Source: Romanomermis culicivorax
Taxonomy: Eukaryota > Nematoda > Enoplea > Mermithida > Mermithidae
Direction: 5' to 3'
Length of the DNA stretch: 64,000 nt
NCBI GenBank assembly: GCA_963922205.1
Contig: CAWUHX010000166.1
Location: 1 to 64,000 of the forward strand
A program made the translations under genes and the position numbers. Position 1 is the stretch's first letter. Every line of letters starts with the position of its first letter. Below, piece by piece: positions 23,264 through 35,377 of the stretch. The notes under the pieces are model-generated. The model was not told the origin of the DNA, made no database searches, and was given only the letters and a program-made list of their open reading frames with translations.

Positions 23264-23612
23264 AGCTTCCCACCACTGGCCAATGTCGGGGCAGGGGTAA
23301 CCATCCCGACCAGGGCTCCACAAAAATGGCCGGGTTCAGGACCCGTGGATTGGCCAAAGCATCAATCCTACGGGTGGAATGTTGTATGTTACCATACAAT
23401 ATCCCTCCCCCCATGGAGCAACAGGGGGCCCCCTGGTACGGTCACCAGTGTTGAAGGGCTTCGTGTGTGGCACCAGAGCTGTCCCACCACTGGCCAATGT
23501 TGGGGTAGGTGTGACCATCCCGACCAGCGCTCAACAAAAATGGCCGGGTTCGGGACCCGTGGATTGGCTACAACATCAATCCTACGGGTGGAATGTTGTA
23601 TGTTGTATACAA
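23264..23612. repeat. GC-rich tandem duplication, 214-bp period
   Basis: About 130 bp containing CCCACCACTGGCCAATGT and ATCAATCCTACGGGTGGAAT is repeated with a 214-bp offset (first copy 23264-23391, second 23478-23605) and about 90% identity. It is much more GC-rich than its surroundings. Open frames exist on both strands through it, but no protein family is recognisable. Confidence 0.8.
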
Positions 23613-23944
23613 CACCGTCAAAAAGTTTCCCTGCCAAAATCGATTAAAAAATGTCACTTTTCGCGCCAAAATATGCACTGCGAGCTACTTTTAAAAGATA
23701 AAATCATTGATAATGAGCATTTTTCTCCATGTCTCCAGGAAAAAAAACACATTTATCAGCGCCTGCTAACCCCGCCTCAAATGTCACAGAATCAGCTGCA
23801 CCTTTCTCAGAAAATTTAATTTTACCATTGCACTCAACTAGTCAGAACTGTTCATATGTTGAGAGTGGTCACAGCAACCACCTCAACCACGAATTCTTGC
23901 AAAAACGAGAGCGCCTTTCCCGTTGCTCGGTTGGCTAAAAATTT

Positions 23945-25102
23945 GAGGTCGCTAAAACTTTTTTAGTGTATGCTTGAAGGGAGTATTCTCATGTGAGCGA
24001 TTCCCAAGTGAGCGATCTCCATGCGAGTGAACCTCAAATGAGTGATTCTCATGTTGGCAATTCGCAATGGGGCGATTCCAAACGAACGGTAGAGAATATA
24101 ATAACACTTTCTTCACATTTTCTTTTTTACCTTATATTTTTCTTTGTATGTATTCCTTTTCTTGTTTTCTGATGTATTGTTTATGTTTTCCTTAATGTAT
24201 GGTTTTACGTTTTCATCGTTTGTCTCTGCTTTCTATCATTTTTTTCTTGTCATCTACTTTTTTCTTTTTTGCTCATGAAACAATACAGTACAAGTTGTCA
24301 TTTCTAATAAGCATTGCCTTGTCTCCCATATAATTCTTATACCATTCGGCACGCTCTATTTCTTATTTAATTTTATCCTTTGCGATTTTTTTATTCATTC
24401 TTACTTACTTTTCATCTTAGTTTCTTTTTTTACTTCTCTCTCCTTCTCGGACTTTCTTTTTTGTTCTTTTTGCACATTATTTTTTCTTTCCTACTTGCTG
24501 CTTCCTCTCTTGCTTCTCCTTTCTTGTCACTATTTTCCTGTTCTTATCTTTTTCTAATGCTTTTCCACCTATTTTCGCTTATTCTTGATTTATTTTTGTT
24601 GATCTTTCTATCTTATTGATGTTTTGTTTCTTCCAGCATTCTTTTGTTTATGTTTTTATGCAAATTTTCACACGTACAACAACGAAAGATTCAAGCGTGC
24701 CGAACTGCACAAGAATTATACGGGAGACTACGGTTATTTAAAATGACTACGCTTAATAATATATTGTATCATGAGCAAAAAAAGAAAAAATTAGATGAAA
24801 AGAAGGAAGAAAATGAAAGACAGCAGAGACAGAAGATGAAAACGTAAAAACATAAATAAACGAAAACATAAGCAATACACACAGAAAACGAAAGAAAAAA
24901 GAAATACATACATACATTTGAGGAAAAATATAAGGTAAAGAAGGAAAATATGGAGAAAGTGTTATTACATTCTCGGCCTCCCGTTTGGAATCACCCAATT
25001 GGGAATTCGCTGAATTGTAAATCGTTTACTTGGGAATCGTTCATTTTGGAATCGCTCACTTGGGAATAGACTGCTTGAGGAATGCTTTTCTTAGCGGTCC
25101 TT
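23945..25102. mobile_element. Foldback/long-TIR element, about 1.15 kb
   Basis: Arms of about 330 bp (23945-24290 and 24760-25102) are inverted copies: AGGTCGCTAA/AGGACCGCTAA outside, arrays of GTGAGCGATTCC-like units next, then a T-rich tract matching the A-rich tract at 24780-24970 (for example TTTACGTTTTCAT). The centre is T-rich and has no transposase. No target duplication was identified. Confidence 0.75.
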
Positions 25103-25296
25103 GATAAAATTTTCTATTGTTGTATGCAAATAGTGCAGAGCATATAAATCGTCTGCCTAAAAATGGCGTTGTGTACAATAAATATTGAAAAAAATGAGGG
25201 CTGCTAAACCTGAGTTTGACCGGGCCCGCTAAAACCCTAAGAACGGCGCTGGTCATAATTTCTAATTTCCAGTGTCCTATAATGCATGACCATACA

Positions 25297-25675
25297 ACGG
25301 GTCACCAAGGTTTTGGAGAGACGTACGGGCGACTTTTTTCGGCCGGGGTCACTGATTCCCAAAATTTTTTACGGAGGGGGTCTCTGAAGCAAAAAAATCG
25401 ATTTTTCACCAAATAAGTCGGAAAATTGTTCAATAAATATTGATTTTCGTCTAAAACACCGTAAAAAATGTTCTCATGGTGGGATGCGACGAGAAAATTG
25501 GCGTTTTTGACCATTTTTTGTTCAAAAATTGACATTTTTAACCAAAGAATCGACATTTTACAGTATTTTTCCGCCAAGTGCATGGGGGTTACTATGACTA
25601 CCACATGGCTAGCCATGGTATTGGAAAATCCTGGAGAGGGGTCGCCCTAAGGCTAGCCATATGGCTGACGCTCCC
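25297..25675 (-). repeat. Dispersed repeat W, copy 2
   Basis: Inverted partner of 21100-21430. Confidence 0.75.
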
Positions 25676-26033
25676 GCCCAATTACATGTATGTGCATGAC
25701 TTAAGGTGGTATAATGGAAAAATTCCACCCAAGCCCCCCATGGAATACTTCCTGCAGAGTTAGATCGCTATGTACATGTGATGTATGATTAGTACAATTA
25801 TTTGGTAACATTTCGGGCCATAGAAAAGTCGACCCCAAAGAAGTTAGTGACTTTGCACTAGTTGTGAAAATCTGCGATTTAAAGTACGTCGGCAGTCCGT
25901 GCCTGATGCTAACAAAACAAAAAGACAATGCAACTTCACTTCCAGCAGCTACATGCTCTGAGATCAGCAATGATGAGTCGTTCACGGGATGGGATATTGG
26001 TTCCGCCAATTGAGTGAATCAGTGTGAGGCAGA

Positions 26034-26205
26034 ACACCCCATAGGGAGAGGTATGAGGGATGTATTACCCCTACCTAAAGTCCTAGAAATCGATCACTGA
26101 TTGCCTGATTTTGAGACAAAATGAAGTGTTTAGTGGACATTTAGCTACACTACCGCCACAAATTTTCAATTTTACCCCTACCTGAAAAATCTGATTTTGG
26201 GGACC
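26034..26205 (+). repeat. Dispersed repeat Y, copy 2
   Basis: Same family as 20466-20628 (inverted) and 34553-34722. Confidence 0.8.
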
Positions 26206-26219
26206 TCTAGTGTGAGGGG

Positions 26220-27190
26220 TGATTGATGATTACGTATCTGTGCAGAAAATCGGTTTTGCCAGAATTCTTTACCTACACCTCATTTGTCAAGTTGGTTATG
26301 CTGCATGAGCATCTAAGGTATTCAAAAAAATATGTCAATATTCGACAATTCAAGTAACAGTAGTATGAGCATACACCGGCAGCAATGAAAATCTGGTGGA
26401 GATAAACCAAATTTTAACCCAACTTTAACCATTCATGATTGCGTCATAAATAAAAGCAAGTAAATCACGTTTTTGTATACATTTTAGTCAGATCTGCCCG
26501 TCGATAAATACCTACCCGATTTGTTGCACTTTGGAATGAAAAAATTTCTGGTCATTGTGAATAGTCACTGTTTGGATGGGTCAAACACCTATAAAGGTTA
26601 GTTCAAAGACTTTCAAGATAAGGATAGAAGCTCCAGGCTTTTCTACGCCGATGTTTGGGTATGAATACCTTGATGCTAGTTAATTGTTAGAATTTTTCGC
26701 TTTACTGATATCGCCGTTGGCACATGGCCGCTGGTTTTCCTGCGAACTTTTTGTCACAATTGTGGAATCCATTATTATTTTTCTTTCTAATAAATATATT
26801 AAGAAAGAACATGACTAAAAGTCGAGTCGATAAAAGTATAGCATACATTTTGGTCGAAAAATTGCACTAGCCAACCATGTCAATTTTCGAATTTGAAACA
26901 CCAAAAATAAGAATTTGAGTTGTTTCTCGAAATAAACAGCGAAGTTTATAACTTATAAGTTATACTGATTCGTCGGTGACAATTCGAAGATTTGCTGCTG
27001 CGATACAAATAGACTATTCTACGTAAATTTGCTCGCGTTTGAGCCAAATAAGAGTAGATCATACACAATTTTTTTACGCCTGTCGCCGAGGAATTTTTAC
27101 GTTTTTAGCTCCTTAACACACGTGAAAAAAACCAAACTTCTAAAATATAGATTTTCTGTTTTTTGGATTTTTCTAGTTTAATTAACAAGG
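26220..27190. other. Gene-free stretch
   Basis: AT-rich DNA without a supported frame or a repeat that I can match elsewhere in the window. Confidence 0.55.
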
Positions 27191-27195
27191 ATCAT

Positions 27196-27425
27196 ACCCA
27201 TACATGCACGTTGGGGGGGTTGGGGATTTTGACCCCCAGCAGATTTTTATTGACCCCCAGCAGATTCTCGCTGACCCCCAGCAGATTTGACTCCCCTAGA
27301 AATGATTGAGAAGTTGACGAAGGAAAATGATCAAGAGAGAAGAGGAAGTCGTCATGAAAATGGAAATGATGCTTTAGTTTAACAATTTTTCGAAAGAAAG
27401 CATACTTGATTCCAAAAGAGTAACA
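27196..27425 (-). repeat. Dispersed repeat Z, copy 2
   Basis: Inverted relative to 20826-21048; three CTGCTGGGGGTCA units lie at its end, beside CATACATGCAC. Confidence 0.8.
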
Positions 27426-27875
27426 TTGAACCTGTAAAAAGTGCTTTCTAAGCAAATTATTTAATATATCTGACTAATATAGTTGTGAGAATATGCTGTT
27501 TGGATGTTAGAAAACCTTTCTGAGACCTTTCTTTTCATTATCAAGAATGAAAAAACATTTTGTATTCCACCCCCCGTCCTGGCTGACCCCCAGCAGAATT
27601 TCTATGCTGTGCATGTATGATCATACCTGGGCAAAGCAAATTTTGTACGTAGCTACCCGAGCCAAATTTATTTAGGTTGGTTGTTATTTTTCAAAAAGGT
27701 TGTTTTAATATTTTTCATAAATGCTTTCTCACTCTACAATGCCCAATGATCTTTTATATGCACGCTTTCGAGTATGTTTTGCATTCTATTCTTCCATTAG
27801 TCAGTAATTTGTGTAAATTAAGGCCTAAGGGCAATTCTTAATTTTAGGTCAGATAGCGCTGAATACAGCAAAATC

Positions 27876-28366
27876 CATACCTGTAATTGGGGGGAGGTTG
27901 GGGGGGGGGCCCGCCCCCAACTTGGTCGAACCCTATACCCAAATGTCGGGACCCCCACCTGGGTTTTTTCCGCACCGGTCGTTTCGCATCTTGCGGAAAT
28001 CGGTCAGAAAAATTTCCGCACCACGATTATAAACCACTAAAAACATTAACAAATTTCCGTTCAGTGCAGAAAACTGTCAAAAAATTTTCCGCACGACCCC
28101 GAAAAAATCCGCACTGTGCGGAAAAAAAATCCCGGACCCCCACCCCCAACTTCGTCAACCCTATACCCAAACCCCCACAAATTAATAATTGGAAAAAATT
28201 AGGAAAAAAGTGCCTTTTTGGCTTTTTTTGGGAAAATTTTCGAATTTTTTTCCACTTTTTTGAGGTTTTTTCGACCCCCCCCCCCCAAAATTTTGAAATG
28301 TTAGGACCCCCACCCCAAAATTTTGGGTTTACCCTCCCCCCAACTGGTTGGACCTCTTACAGGTAG
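27876..28366. mobile_element. G-run MITE, about 490 bp
   Basis: Bounded by TACCTGTAATT and, inverted, TACCTGTAAGAGG. It begins with a run of G tracts and ends with long C tracts, so each strand has G-quadruplex potential. Open frames inside are poly-Pro/Gly artefacts of the tracts. Related copies lie at 35378-35610, 42070-42375, 43560-43640, 43733-43966 and 62845-62945. Confidence 0.65.
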
Positions 28367-28410
28367 GGCAAAACCAACAACAATCTAAAGCGCAATAATT
28401 CCAATTTTCG

Positions 28411-28454
28411 GGTAAAATTCATCCCGGGCGCTTGCGCTCGAAATGAATTTTACC
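28411..28454. repeat. Perfect 12-bp hairpin
   Basis: GGTAAAATTCAT (28411-28422) pairs exactly with ATGAATTTTACC (28443-28454) around a GC-rich 20-base loop that itself contains GCGC words. Confidence 0.8.
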
Positions 28455-28731
28455 GACCGTTTATACCATAAATAGTAATCTCTTAATTATTACAGGTAAA
28501 ATGGAAGCGCCGAAAGAAAAAATGACGAAATTTGAACGACCGGTTCAAATTCTGCAGGGTTTTTTAGTATTTTAATAATTTCGATTTTCATCGATTTCTG
28601 TGATTAGTGAGTTCGTTGAAAATTTTCCTTAGGCTTAGGCTTAGGGTACAGCAGCTGCGCCCGAAGGGCTCTTCCAAATGAAGTTATTAGTTAAAATAGT
28701 ATCAAGGGTCTTGAAGGATTATAATGTTTAT

Positions 28732-28950
28732 ACTTTCTGGTGAAATTGTGTAGCCGTAAGCGCATTAAGTTCACAGGCTGGTGAACCAGGTTCGATTCTT
28801 GAAGTAGGTAGGATTTTTCTGCAGGGACAATGAGTATGTGACGAATGAGTTCCTAGATTTTCGAACTGATCTGGATAGCTGACATCTTGAGGCGTCCGAA
28901 AATGTCAGTTTGGACCATAGTTGGGCAGGGAACTGACTTCTAAAAAAATT
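28732..28950 (+). mobile_element. tRNA-derived SINE, copy 2
   Basis: Matches 4886-5148 through head and body; the B box GGTTCGATTC is intact, the body carries an internal deletion of about 30 bp relative to copy 1. Confidence 0.75.
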
Positions 28951-29269
28951 CTACAAATTTTGGAACGCTTTTAAACAAATGTAAATTTTTACATTTTCCT
29001 AAATATGTGAATTCTTCGGCCTAAGCTGTCTTTTCATGCTTTGAAAACACGCCTATTCCATTCCCCGTGTTGCAAAGTGCTTAACAACCATTAATTTTGA
29101 AAATAAAAAAATATACAAATTTTTGACTTTGTCTAAAACTGCCAATTTTTGAACATAAACTCTTCCGCGCCTTGAAAATGTGCTGGTTGACTTTCTCAAG
29201 TGTCAAACTACTTGAAAAGGCCTAATTTAAGCAAACTTGAAAGTTTCAGCTGAAATATACTCGTTCCAA

Positions 29270-29410
29270 TTTTTCTACTGCCGGCGAGCATGCTTGGCGA
29301 GCATGCTCGACGCGTAAATATTTGGTGGGCGAGCAGTACCCCGAGCACAAAAAATTTGCTCGTCGAGCATACTTGGGGTAGTAGAAAAATGTTCTACTCC
29401 TCCGAGCATG
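29270..29410. repeat. Array of GAGCATGCTC palindromes within an inverted repeat
   Basis: TTTTTCTACTGCC at the left pairs with GTAGTAGAAAAAT at 29380; the span between is filled with GAGCATGCTCGnCGAGCA words. A similar array lies at 55200-55320. Confidence 0.65.
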
Positions 29411-29644
29411 CTCATCAAGCAACATACGTTATAAGTATAGACAATGAAAAACTGCCTATAGGCAAGGCAAAACTATGTAAAACTGTGACTCGGTTTGCAT
29501 TGTAGGTATTACTGCGTCTGGTTTTCACCCGTCCTACAGCCACTGTTTTTTTCCCCAAATCGTGCTTTTTGGGGAAAAAAATTCGGAAAGGGGAAAAAAA
29601 TTTTAGGCTCTCTCCCCATTTGGGGAAGAAAATTTTGGGGATCG

Positions 29645-30350
29645 GATACAGAAAAGATGCACTTTGGTGCATTTTAGAAGGTCATAATCTCAAAATTTTC
29701 CGGCGCTTCGCGCCGATTATAACTTTAATAATCATTATTATGCATTACTTATAGCTCAGGCGCGGCTTTTAGCACGTCTACCTTCATTTATCATATAATC
29801 TATAATAGTTTTCATCATCTTGAACGTATTATCTCATGTTTTCATTGGTCATCTTCAATATTTTATCATGATATTTAATGAAGATTCACATTTTTTCCTT
29901 TTGAGAAAGATCGATACGTCAAGTCTCTAAGCTTTTTGATGCGATTATTTCCTTTCTAACGTAAAATCAATTCAAACGCTTCATGGAAATATCTTTCGGA
30001 AATTTATACTCTGCTTACTCATATATTTTCGACCAAGTATGAGAGTTTACAAATAAATTATACTGGTTTTAAAATTTTTCAAGTAAAATTCTGGAAATCA
30101 CGACTTTTGAACACAAAATTCAAATCTAATTCTTGAAATAAATGTTCGGAATTGATTTTCCAGCGTTCATTTTGGGTTCTCACTTGTCATCATTAGAGAA
30201 CTTAACCATCGATTTCTCATGTAATTCTCAAAGTCATTATGCTTTTGGATAGTTTGCTTGAAAATTTATTCCAATGCTTGTAGATTAAATTTTGAACTCG
30301 AAAATTTCAATTTTTTCCTCAATTTCAATGAATTAACGGGTCTAAAAACA
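29645..30350 (+). repeat. GC-hairpin dispersed family, long copy
   Basis: Begins around GAAAAGATGCACTTTGGTGC, contains CCGGCGCTTCGCGCCG, and matches about 700 bp of 48300-49030 in reverse orientation, as well as 42385-42495 plus 43344-43520, where an hAT MITE splits it. No coding potential. Confidence 0.7.
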
Positions 30351-30500
30351 CCAGGAGGCTTGAAAAGGCTCAAAAATACCTAAATAAAGCGTCTGTGAGC
30401 ATTTTTAAGCGAAAAAAACGACTCCGGGAAAATGGGGGAAAAAATTTTGACCCCCTTCCCCATTTGGGGAAAAGGCCCGGGGGAAAAAAACAGTGCCTAC

Positions 30501-30660
30501 CAGCGTTTTTTTTTTGTGCACGGACATTTGTGCCAATTGGCACAAACGGCCAAAAAAATTTGTGCCAATGGCACAAAAAATTTTTTTCTACTAGAAACAT
30601 TACTGAAAAACTGCGAAAAACTTATATGCCAAAAGTTTGATGAAAAGTTTAAAACGCATT
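30501..30660 (-). mobile_element. Truncated copy of the 42496-43335 hAT MITE
   Basis: TTTTTTTTTTGTGCACGGAC and the TTGTGCCAATTGGCACAA palindrome match the right end of 42496-43335 in reverse orientation for about 150 bp; the other end is absent. Confidence 0.7.
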
Positions 30661-30766
30661 AATTTTTTGGAAAAATCGTGCTCCTCAACCTATTTGTCAG
30701 CTAGACCATTTCAGTCAGATAAGAAAAAACTGTGCAAGAAAATATTTCGCGAAAACTCTAGAAGAA

Positions 30767-30855
30767 ATGGAATGCTGACAAAATTTAAATAACTCTAAAA
30801 TTGTTCAGGAAGTTCAAATTGATTCACTTCGACTTACGACGAATATGAATTATCG
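30767..30855 (+). repeat. Dispersed repeat shared with 5150-5236
   Basis: Same block starting GAAGAAATGGAATGCTGACA, with few substitutions. Confidence 0.7.
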
Positions 30856-31191
30856 ATACATTTAGCAACACTGTAAAGACTAGGGGAAACTGAGTTGAAA
30901 ATTGTGTAAATTTTCGGCCGAAATATTGTACCATTACAAACGATATTGATTTTTCTATTTGAATCAATCAAAAACAAAAAGTAAGAATTTCAGTTTTGAA
31001 CCCGAATTTGACTGAATTAACAGAGAACATTCAGAATTTCTTCTCATTCATCCATCAGTCATTGACAGCCTATAAAATGTGCTGCAACGATAATAACACA
31101 CCGTTCAGAGAGGAAGCGTTCGCGTTCGGGCGGGTCGCATATAGGAATAGCCAATAGGAAATACCATACCTGTAAGACCTTCGACCAGTTG

Positions 31192-32739
31192 CAGGGTTCA
31201 TACAAAGTTGGAGAAAAAAAATTCCCTGTGTTTTCCAGGTTTTCCAGGTTGACAAATGAAACTTTTCCAGGTTTTTATAATGATTAAATATACTATCCTG
31301 AAGAAAAATACTGAATAATAGAAACATGTGTGAGCTAAAGATCATCAAAAATAGAGTACTAAATCAAAAAATTTATTTCAAATTATTGCGCAAACTAGCG
31401 CCGAAAAATTTTGATTCCGAGGCCTCTAAAACGTCGGAAAATTAATTTTTCAGCACATTCTTATGCAGCTATCGATGATCAATCGTGATCTTTTCACCAT
31501 TTGATTGGTGGAAGCGTTAAAACATTTTTCTAACGTTTTCGTATATCAAGAGCCAGTAATTTACCAATCATAATTATTTATGATATATATAAACCAACGC
31601 ATAAACCATAAAAAAGTGTGATAGATATTTTGCTCCGGACTCGGATATCGATAATTAATGCGGTGCTGAGCATCGGAAAAAAATTGGATTTTGATATTCT
31701 ATATCGTTGGAAAATGAATATTTTTAATATCTATTTCCTGCCTGAAAAGTCTAATTTTTCAGTGAATTCAACATGTTTTCAGTCAGGCAAACTAAAATTC
31801 AAAAATTAGGCAAGCAGCAATGAATTGATGACTTTTTCAGACAGAAGACCCTCTGCTACTGTCCCACGCTCAATCATTTTCCAAATGTAAAAAGTTATCT
31901 TCACGAAAGTCGAAAATTCTAAAGAACCACAAAACGATTTTGTGGAAATAATCTAGAAAAATATAGGTTTTAGTCAAATATGTGAAAAAACAATACAAGG
32001 TCAAACATTCATCCATAACATGCTGATGTTTAAAAGCTATAAGCCAGCGTAAGCTAGGCCGACATTTTCCAGCTGCACAACAGAAATGATAACAAGAATC
32101 ATAAGTGATTTGAAATCCGGCGCAAAGCGCCGGAAAATTTTCGATATGTATTCTTAAAAACGCATAAGAATGCATCCCCGGACAGGAAACTCACCCAATC
32201 AAAAGGGTCGTTAGGCTCTAACTTTTATAAGCCATGTTGGCTTGTGCCCCTAAATTTTTAGGAGTCAATCAGAATTTTTAGAAGCCATGGCTCCTAATTG
32301 ACCTAAAAAACCTTGACCAGACTCGATTTTTTTAGCTAACAAATATGAATGCTCTATATAGCCGAAAACATTTTGTTGATTAGTCTCCAATTTTCTGGCA
32401 TAAATGAGGAGTTCGAATGTTTTCTCGAATATTACCCTTACAATCCAATTGAAACGTTGACTTTGACATAATAATTTTAAGGCTAAATTAAAAGCTGAAG
32501 TTGAAAAACTAAAAACAACGATCTCAAATACTCGATGATTTTAAGCAATTTCACTTTCAATGTGCACAGTCGAATAAGAAAACTCGCCGCAGCGAAGCGA
32601 AAAAATTTGACGACTTTCCTCTACTTTTCAACACAAAATATTTATTTTTTCCACGAAATTCTCTGGTTTTCCAGGTTTTCCAGACATGAAAAAAAATTCC
32701 CTGTGTTTTCCAGTTTTTCCAGGTTGTGTATGAACCCTG
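31192..32739. mobile_element. TIR DNA transposon, 1548 bp, nested in a G-run MITE
   Basis: Ends CAGGGTTCATACAAAGTTGG and, inverted, CAGGGTTCATACACAACCTG; subterminal AATTCCCTGTGTTTTCCAG words occur in both arms. Flanked by a perfect 6-bp direct repeat CAGTTG (31186-31191, 32740-32745). Removing it rejoins the CGACCAGTTGGGG start of a G-run MITE, showing the order of insertion. Ends look hAT-like, but hAT duplicates 8 bp; the superfamily is uncertain. No transposase is seen; CCGGCGC hairpins and ACAAGCC/GGCTTGT words lie inside. Confidence 0.75.
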
Positions 32740-32777
32740 CAGTTGGGGTGGGGGGGGGGGTAAATCCAAAAGGCAGT

Positions 32778-32880
32778 GGTTATTCAGCGCGGCGCTGAAT
32801 AACCAAGCATGTTAATTTTTTTTATGCAGCGCCGGGCGCTGAATAACATTTTATCATTACGTTGGTTATTCAGCGCCCGA
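32778..32880. repeat. Palindrome cluster (GGTTATTCAGCGC family)
   Basis: GGTTATTCAGCGC and its inverse meet around one G to form a perfect 27-bp palindrome at 32778-32804; a second GCAGCGCC/GGCGCTGAAT hairpin and a half-copy follow within 80 bp. Confidence 0.85.
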
Positions 32881-33384
32881 AATATGAGTTCCATCATCCA
32901 TAATGGGTTGATTGGAAGTACGTACGCGTCAGATTCGGGTAACCCCTCTGAACTGCGATCAAACTACGACTGGTCACTTGCAGTCGGTCCGGCTAAGAAT
33001 AAATTTTGACAGCTTACAATTGTTTACCATTACAATTGGATTTTTTCAAGTGATTTGTGGTTAAGGAATATGATTTTAATCTAATCCTCATTTGTTTCGT
33101 TGCAATATATACAACGCCAGTCTATTTCTAAGAGCCAGACTTTAATATAACGTTTCTACTACTGTGACAATAACTCGCAAAGTCTTCACCCCTATTAGGT
33201 CTTTGGACTTTTGCTGGAGTCTCGAAAATGATTGAACACGAATTGCAATCTGCTTAGAAATAAAGAACTGGCTAGTCAAAAACAGTTTCTCATCAAGCAT
33301 ACAATTTTTATCATTCGGTGGGTGTACAGCGAAGCTTGAAAATCGTGAAACGAGTCATCGAAAAATTTAACAGAGCACACATTA

Positions 33385-33400
33385 CAAGTGGTGGCGATCT
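33385..33400 (+). promoter_or_regulatory. LTR end plus primer-binding site of a second LTR element
   Basis: ATTACAAGTGGTGGCGAT matches the LTR/PBS junction at 9808-9818 in the word ACAAGTGGTGGC, but the flanking DNA is unrelated, so this is a different family. The LTR start and the coding part were not found; 33000-33386 is probably the LTR and 33400-33560 a leader relic. Confidence 0.45.
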
Positions 33401-33559
33401 TTCTATTCATCAAGTTCTGCTAGCAGCAACCTAGAAGTTCAACAGTGTTATTTTGCACTGTGTTAGGAGGTCAGGAGTTCAGGATTACTTGCTTGTTCAC
33501 TTGCACAAAACACTCCTAGATTAGTTCTTTTTCAACAGGTCAGGATTAACTTTATTCCA

Positions 33560-34545
33560 TATATATTACCAACGAAGCAGATTACTTATAGTTTTTTCGC
33601 TTTTTGTGTTTTATTTGTCTCGAATGCGAATATTTTGTTCACATGACGGAAACATTAGATTCTTGACAATCAAATGAAGTAACCACTAGAAAAATGGTCA
33701 AAGTATCACATACATGGAAAATAGCTCAACTGGCAACTACCAGACGGACTAGTTCTCGGCACCAGACAAAGGGCTAAATGTACCAAACGCATCTGAGCCT
33801 TTCTATTGATTCAGTTGCGTAAAAATTGACCTGTACCAAACTCTGCACCACAGAACTGACACACACTGCACCACAGAAAATAATAATGAACTGAACTGAT
33901 TGAATGGCGTTTTCTCTCGCACCTACTTCTATTTATAGGTACCACTGAACCTTTAGCAGAGTTCAGAGCACCTCTATAAAGGTTTTCCTTGCACCAAAAT
34001 GTAGCGGTTCAGTGATACCTTATTGTGCAGATTTCCAATGATCACATAGATAATTGTTTTCATGTACCCAAGCCAATCAGCTATAGAAATTTCACAATTC
34101 ATGCACTAACAACCAGAGTAGGTGTAGAGCAATGTTCGAAAAACAACTCACTATTTCCCACTTCGTTGGCCAATTTCAGATGCTCACGTTAGAAAACGCA
34201 CCAATATTGTTTTTCGTGCGTCGATAATTAATATTTTCAGCTTTTTTAAACATTTTTCCCAAATAAGCATACCATTTCGAAAAAACAGCGGATTTTAGAA
34301 TCCCAAGAATTACAACATTCCTGCACTAGGCGCCATAAAACTGTAATTTCGACTAATTGTATTTGTGCTTGACACCACTGAGCATGTGAGAGGTACGACT
34401 CAACCACCGTACTTGTGAATTGTGAAAGAAGCCTCAGATCAAAAATTGAGTCAGGGCCAGTTTGATTGGGAAGCTGGCTAACAGTACAGAGAAAAGAATT
34501 ATGTTCAACATGACAATTTCATTTTTATTTTGTTAAAAAGTGTCC
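33560..34545. other. Gene-free stretch
   Basis: No supported frame, RNA gene or repeat. Confidence 0.55.
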
Positions 34546-34552
34546 AGACTGT

Positions 34553-34722
34553 CCCATAGGGAGGGGTACGAGGGGATATTACCTCTACCCGAAGTCCTAA
34601 GAATTGATCACTGGGTGGCTAGTTTTGTCAAAACTGGTGCATTTATATTGGACATTTAGCTATACATTGCCGCCGCAAATTATTAAATTCACTACTATCT
34701 GAAAATCTGACCTTGGGAGCTC
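34553..34722 (+). repeat. Dispersed repeat Y, copy 3
   Basis: Same orientation as 26034-26205; somewhat more diverged. Confidence 0.75.
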
Positions 34723-35377
34723 TTGATCTGAAATAAGCCCCGACAATCAACTTTGATTGTATTTTGTCTATTTTCTTCGAAATAAATGTACTACGGCCGA
34801 TTTTCTAACCTGATTTGGCTTGGCAAAGACGGAGAGGATTTGAGAACCAACCGAATTTCTGTATGGACTGACTACAGATAAACCCATATTGTTTTTGCAA
34901 GTATATGCGATTGTTATGGTAGCATGCTCTTTCATGTTAGAGTCATGTGCAGTGTTAGACAATGAGAGAAGTTCATGCTGGCTGAAGAATCCAGATTTTT
35001 GGTTGGGGCAAGATCTCTGATCTTCGGTTGTCTATCATCAATCTAAAATAAATGTGATTCTTACCGTTTTGCCCGTTTCTAGCTCGTTTTTTTTGTTATC
35101 CAGTTGGTTGACCGCAGTGTCTGGCTGATTGAAAACATCAGTACATCGCCCATGCCTAGTCATTTGCTACATGGTCATCTCAGTTCATTTTGACATACAA
35201 TATTCAAAGCTCACACATGAAAATCCACAAAATTAAATGATCAAATTAAGGCTCTTCGTTGGACTTCAGCCTTGAGAATTATGTTGTTACGTCTTATAAT
35301 CACTCATGTCAAAGTTTCATGAATACGGAAATCCATAGGCAACTCCTAGAATAGTTCAGGAATCACTGGCATTGGCA

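Noticed and set aside
24380-24998. Membrane protein or Lys/Glu-rich protein
   Set aside because: T-rich and A-rich arms of a foldback element; no start context, domain or codon bias.
27887-28366. 159-codon protein
   Set aside because: Pro/Gly/Phe translation of G/C and A/T tracts in a repeat; the same applies to frames at 35372, 42018, 42097 and 43673.
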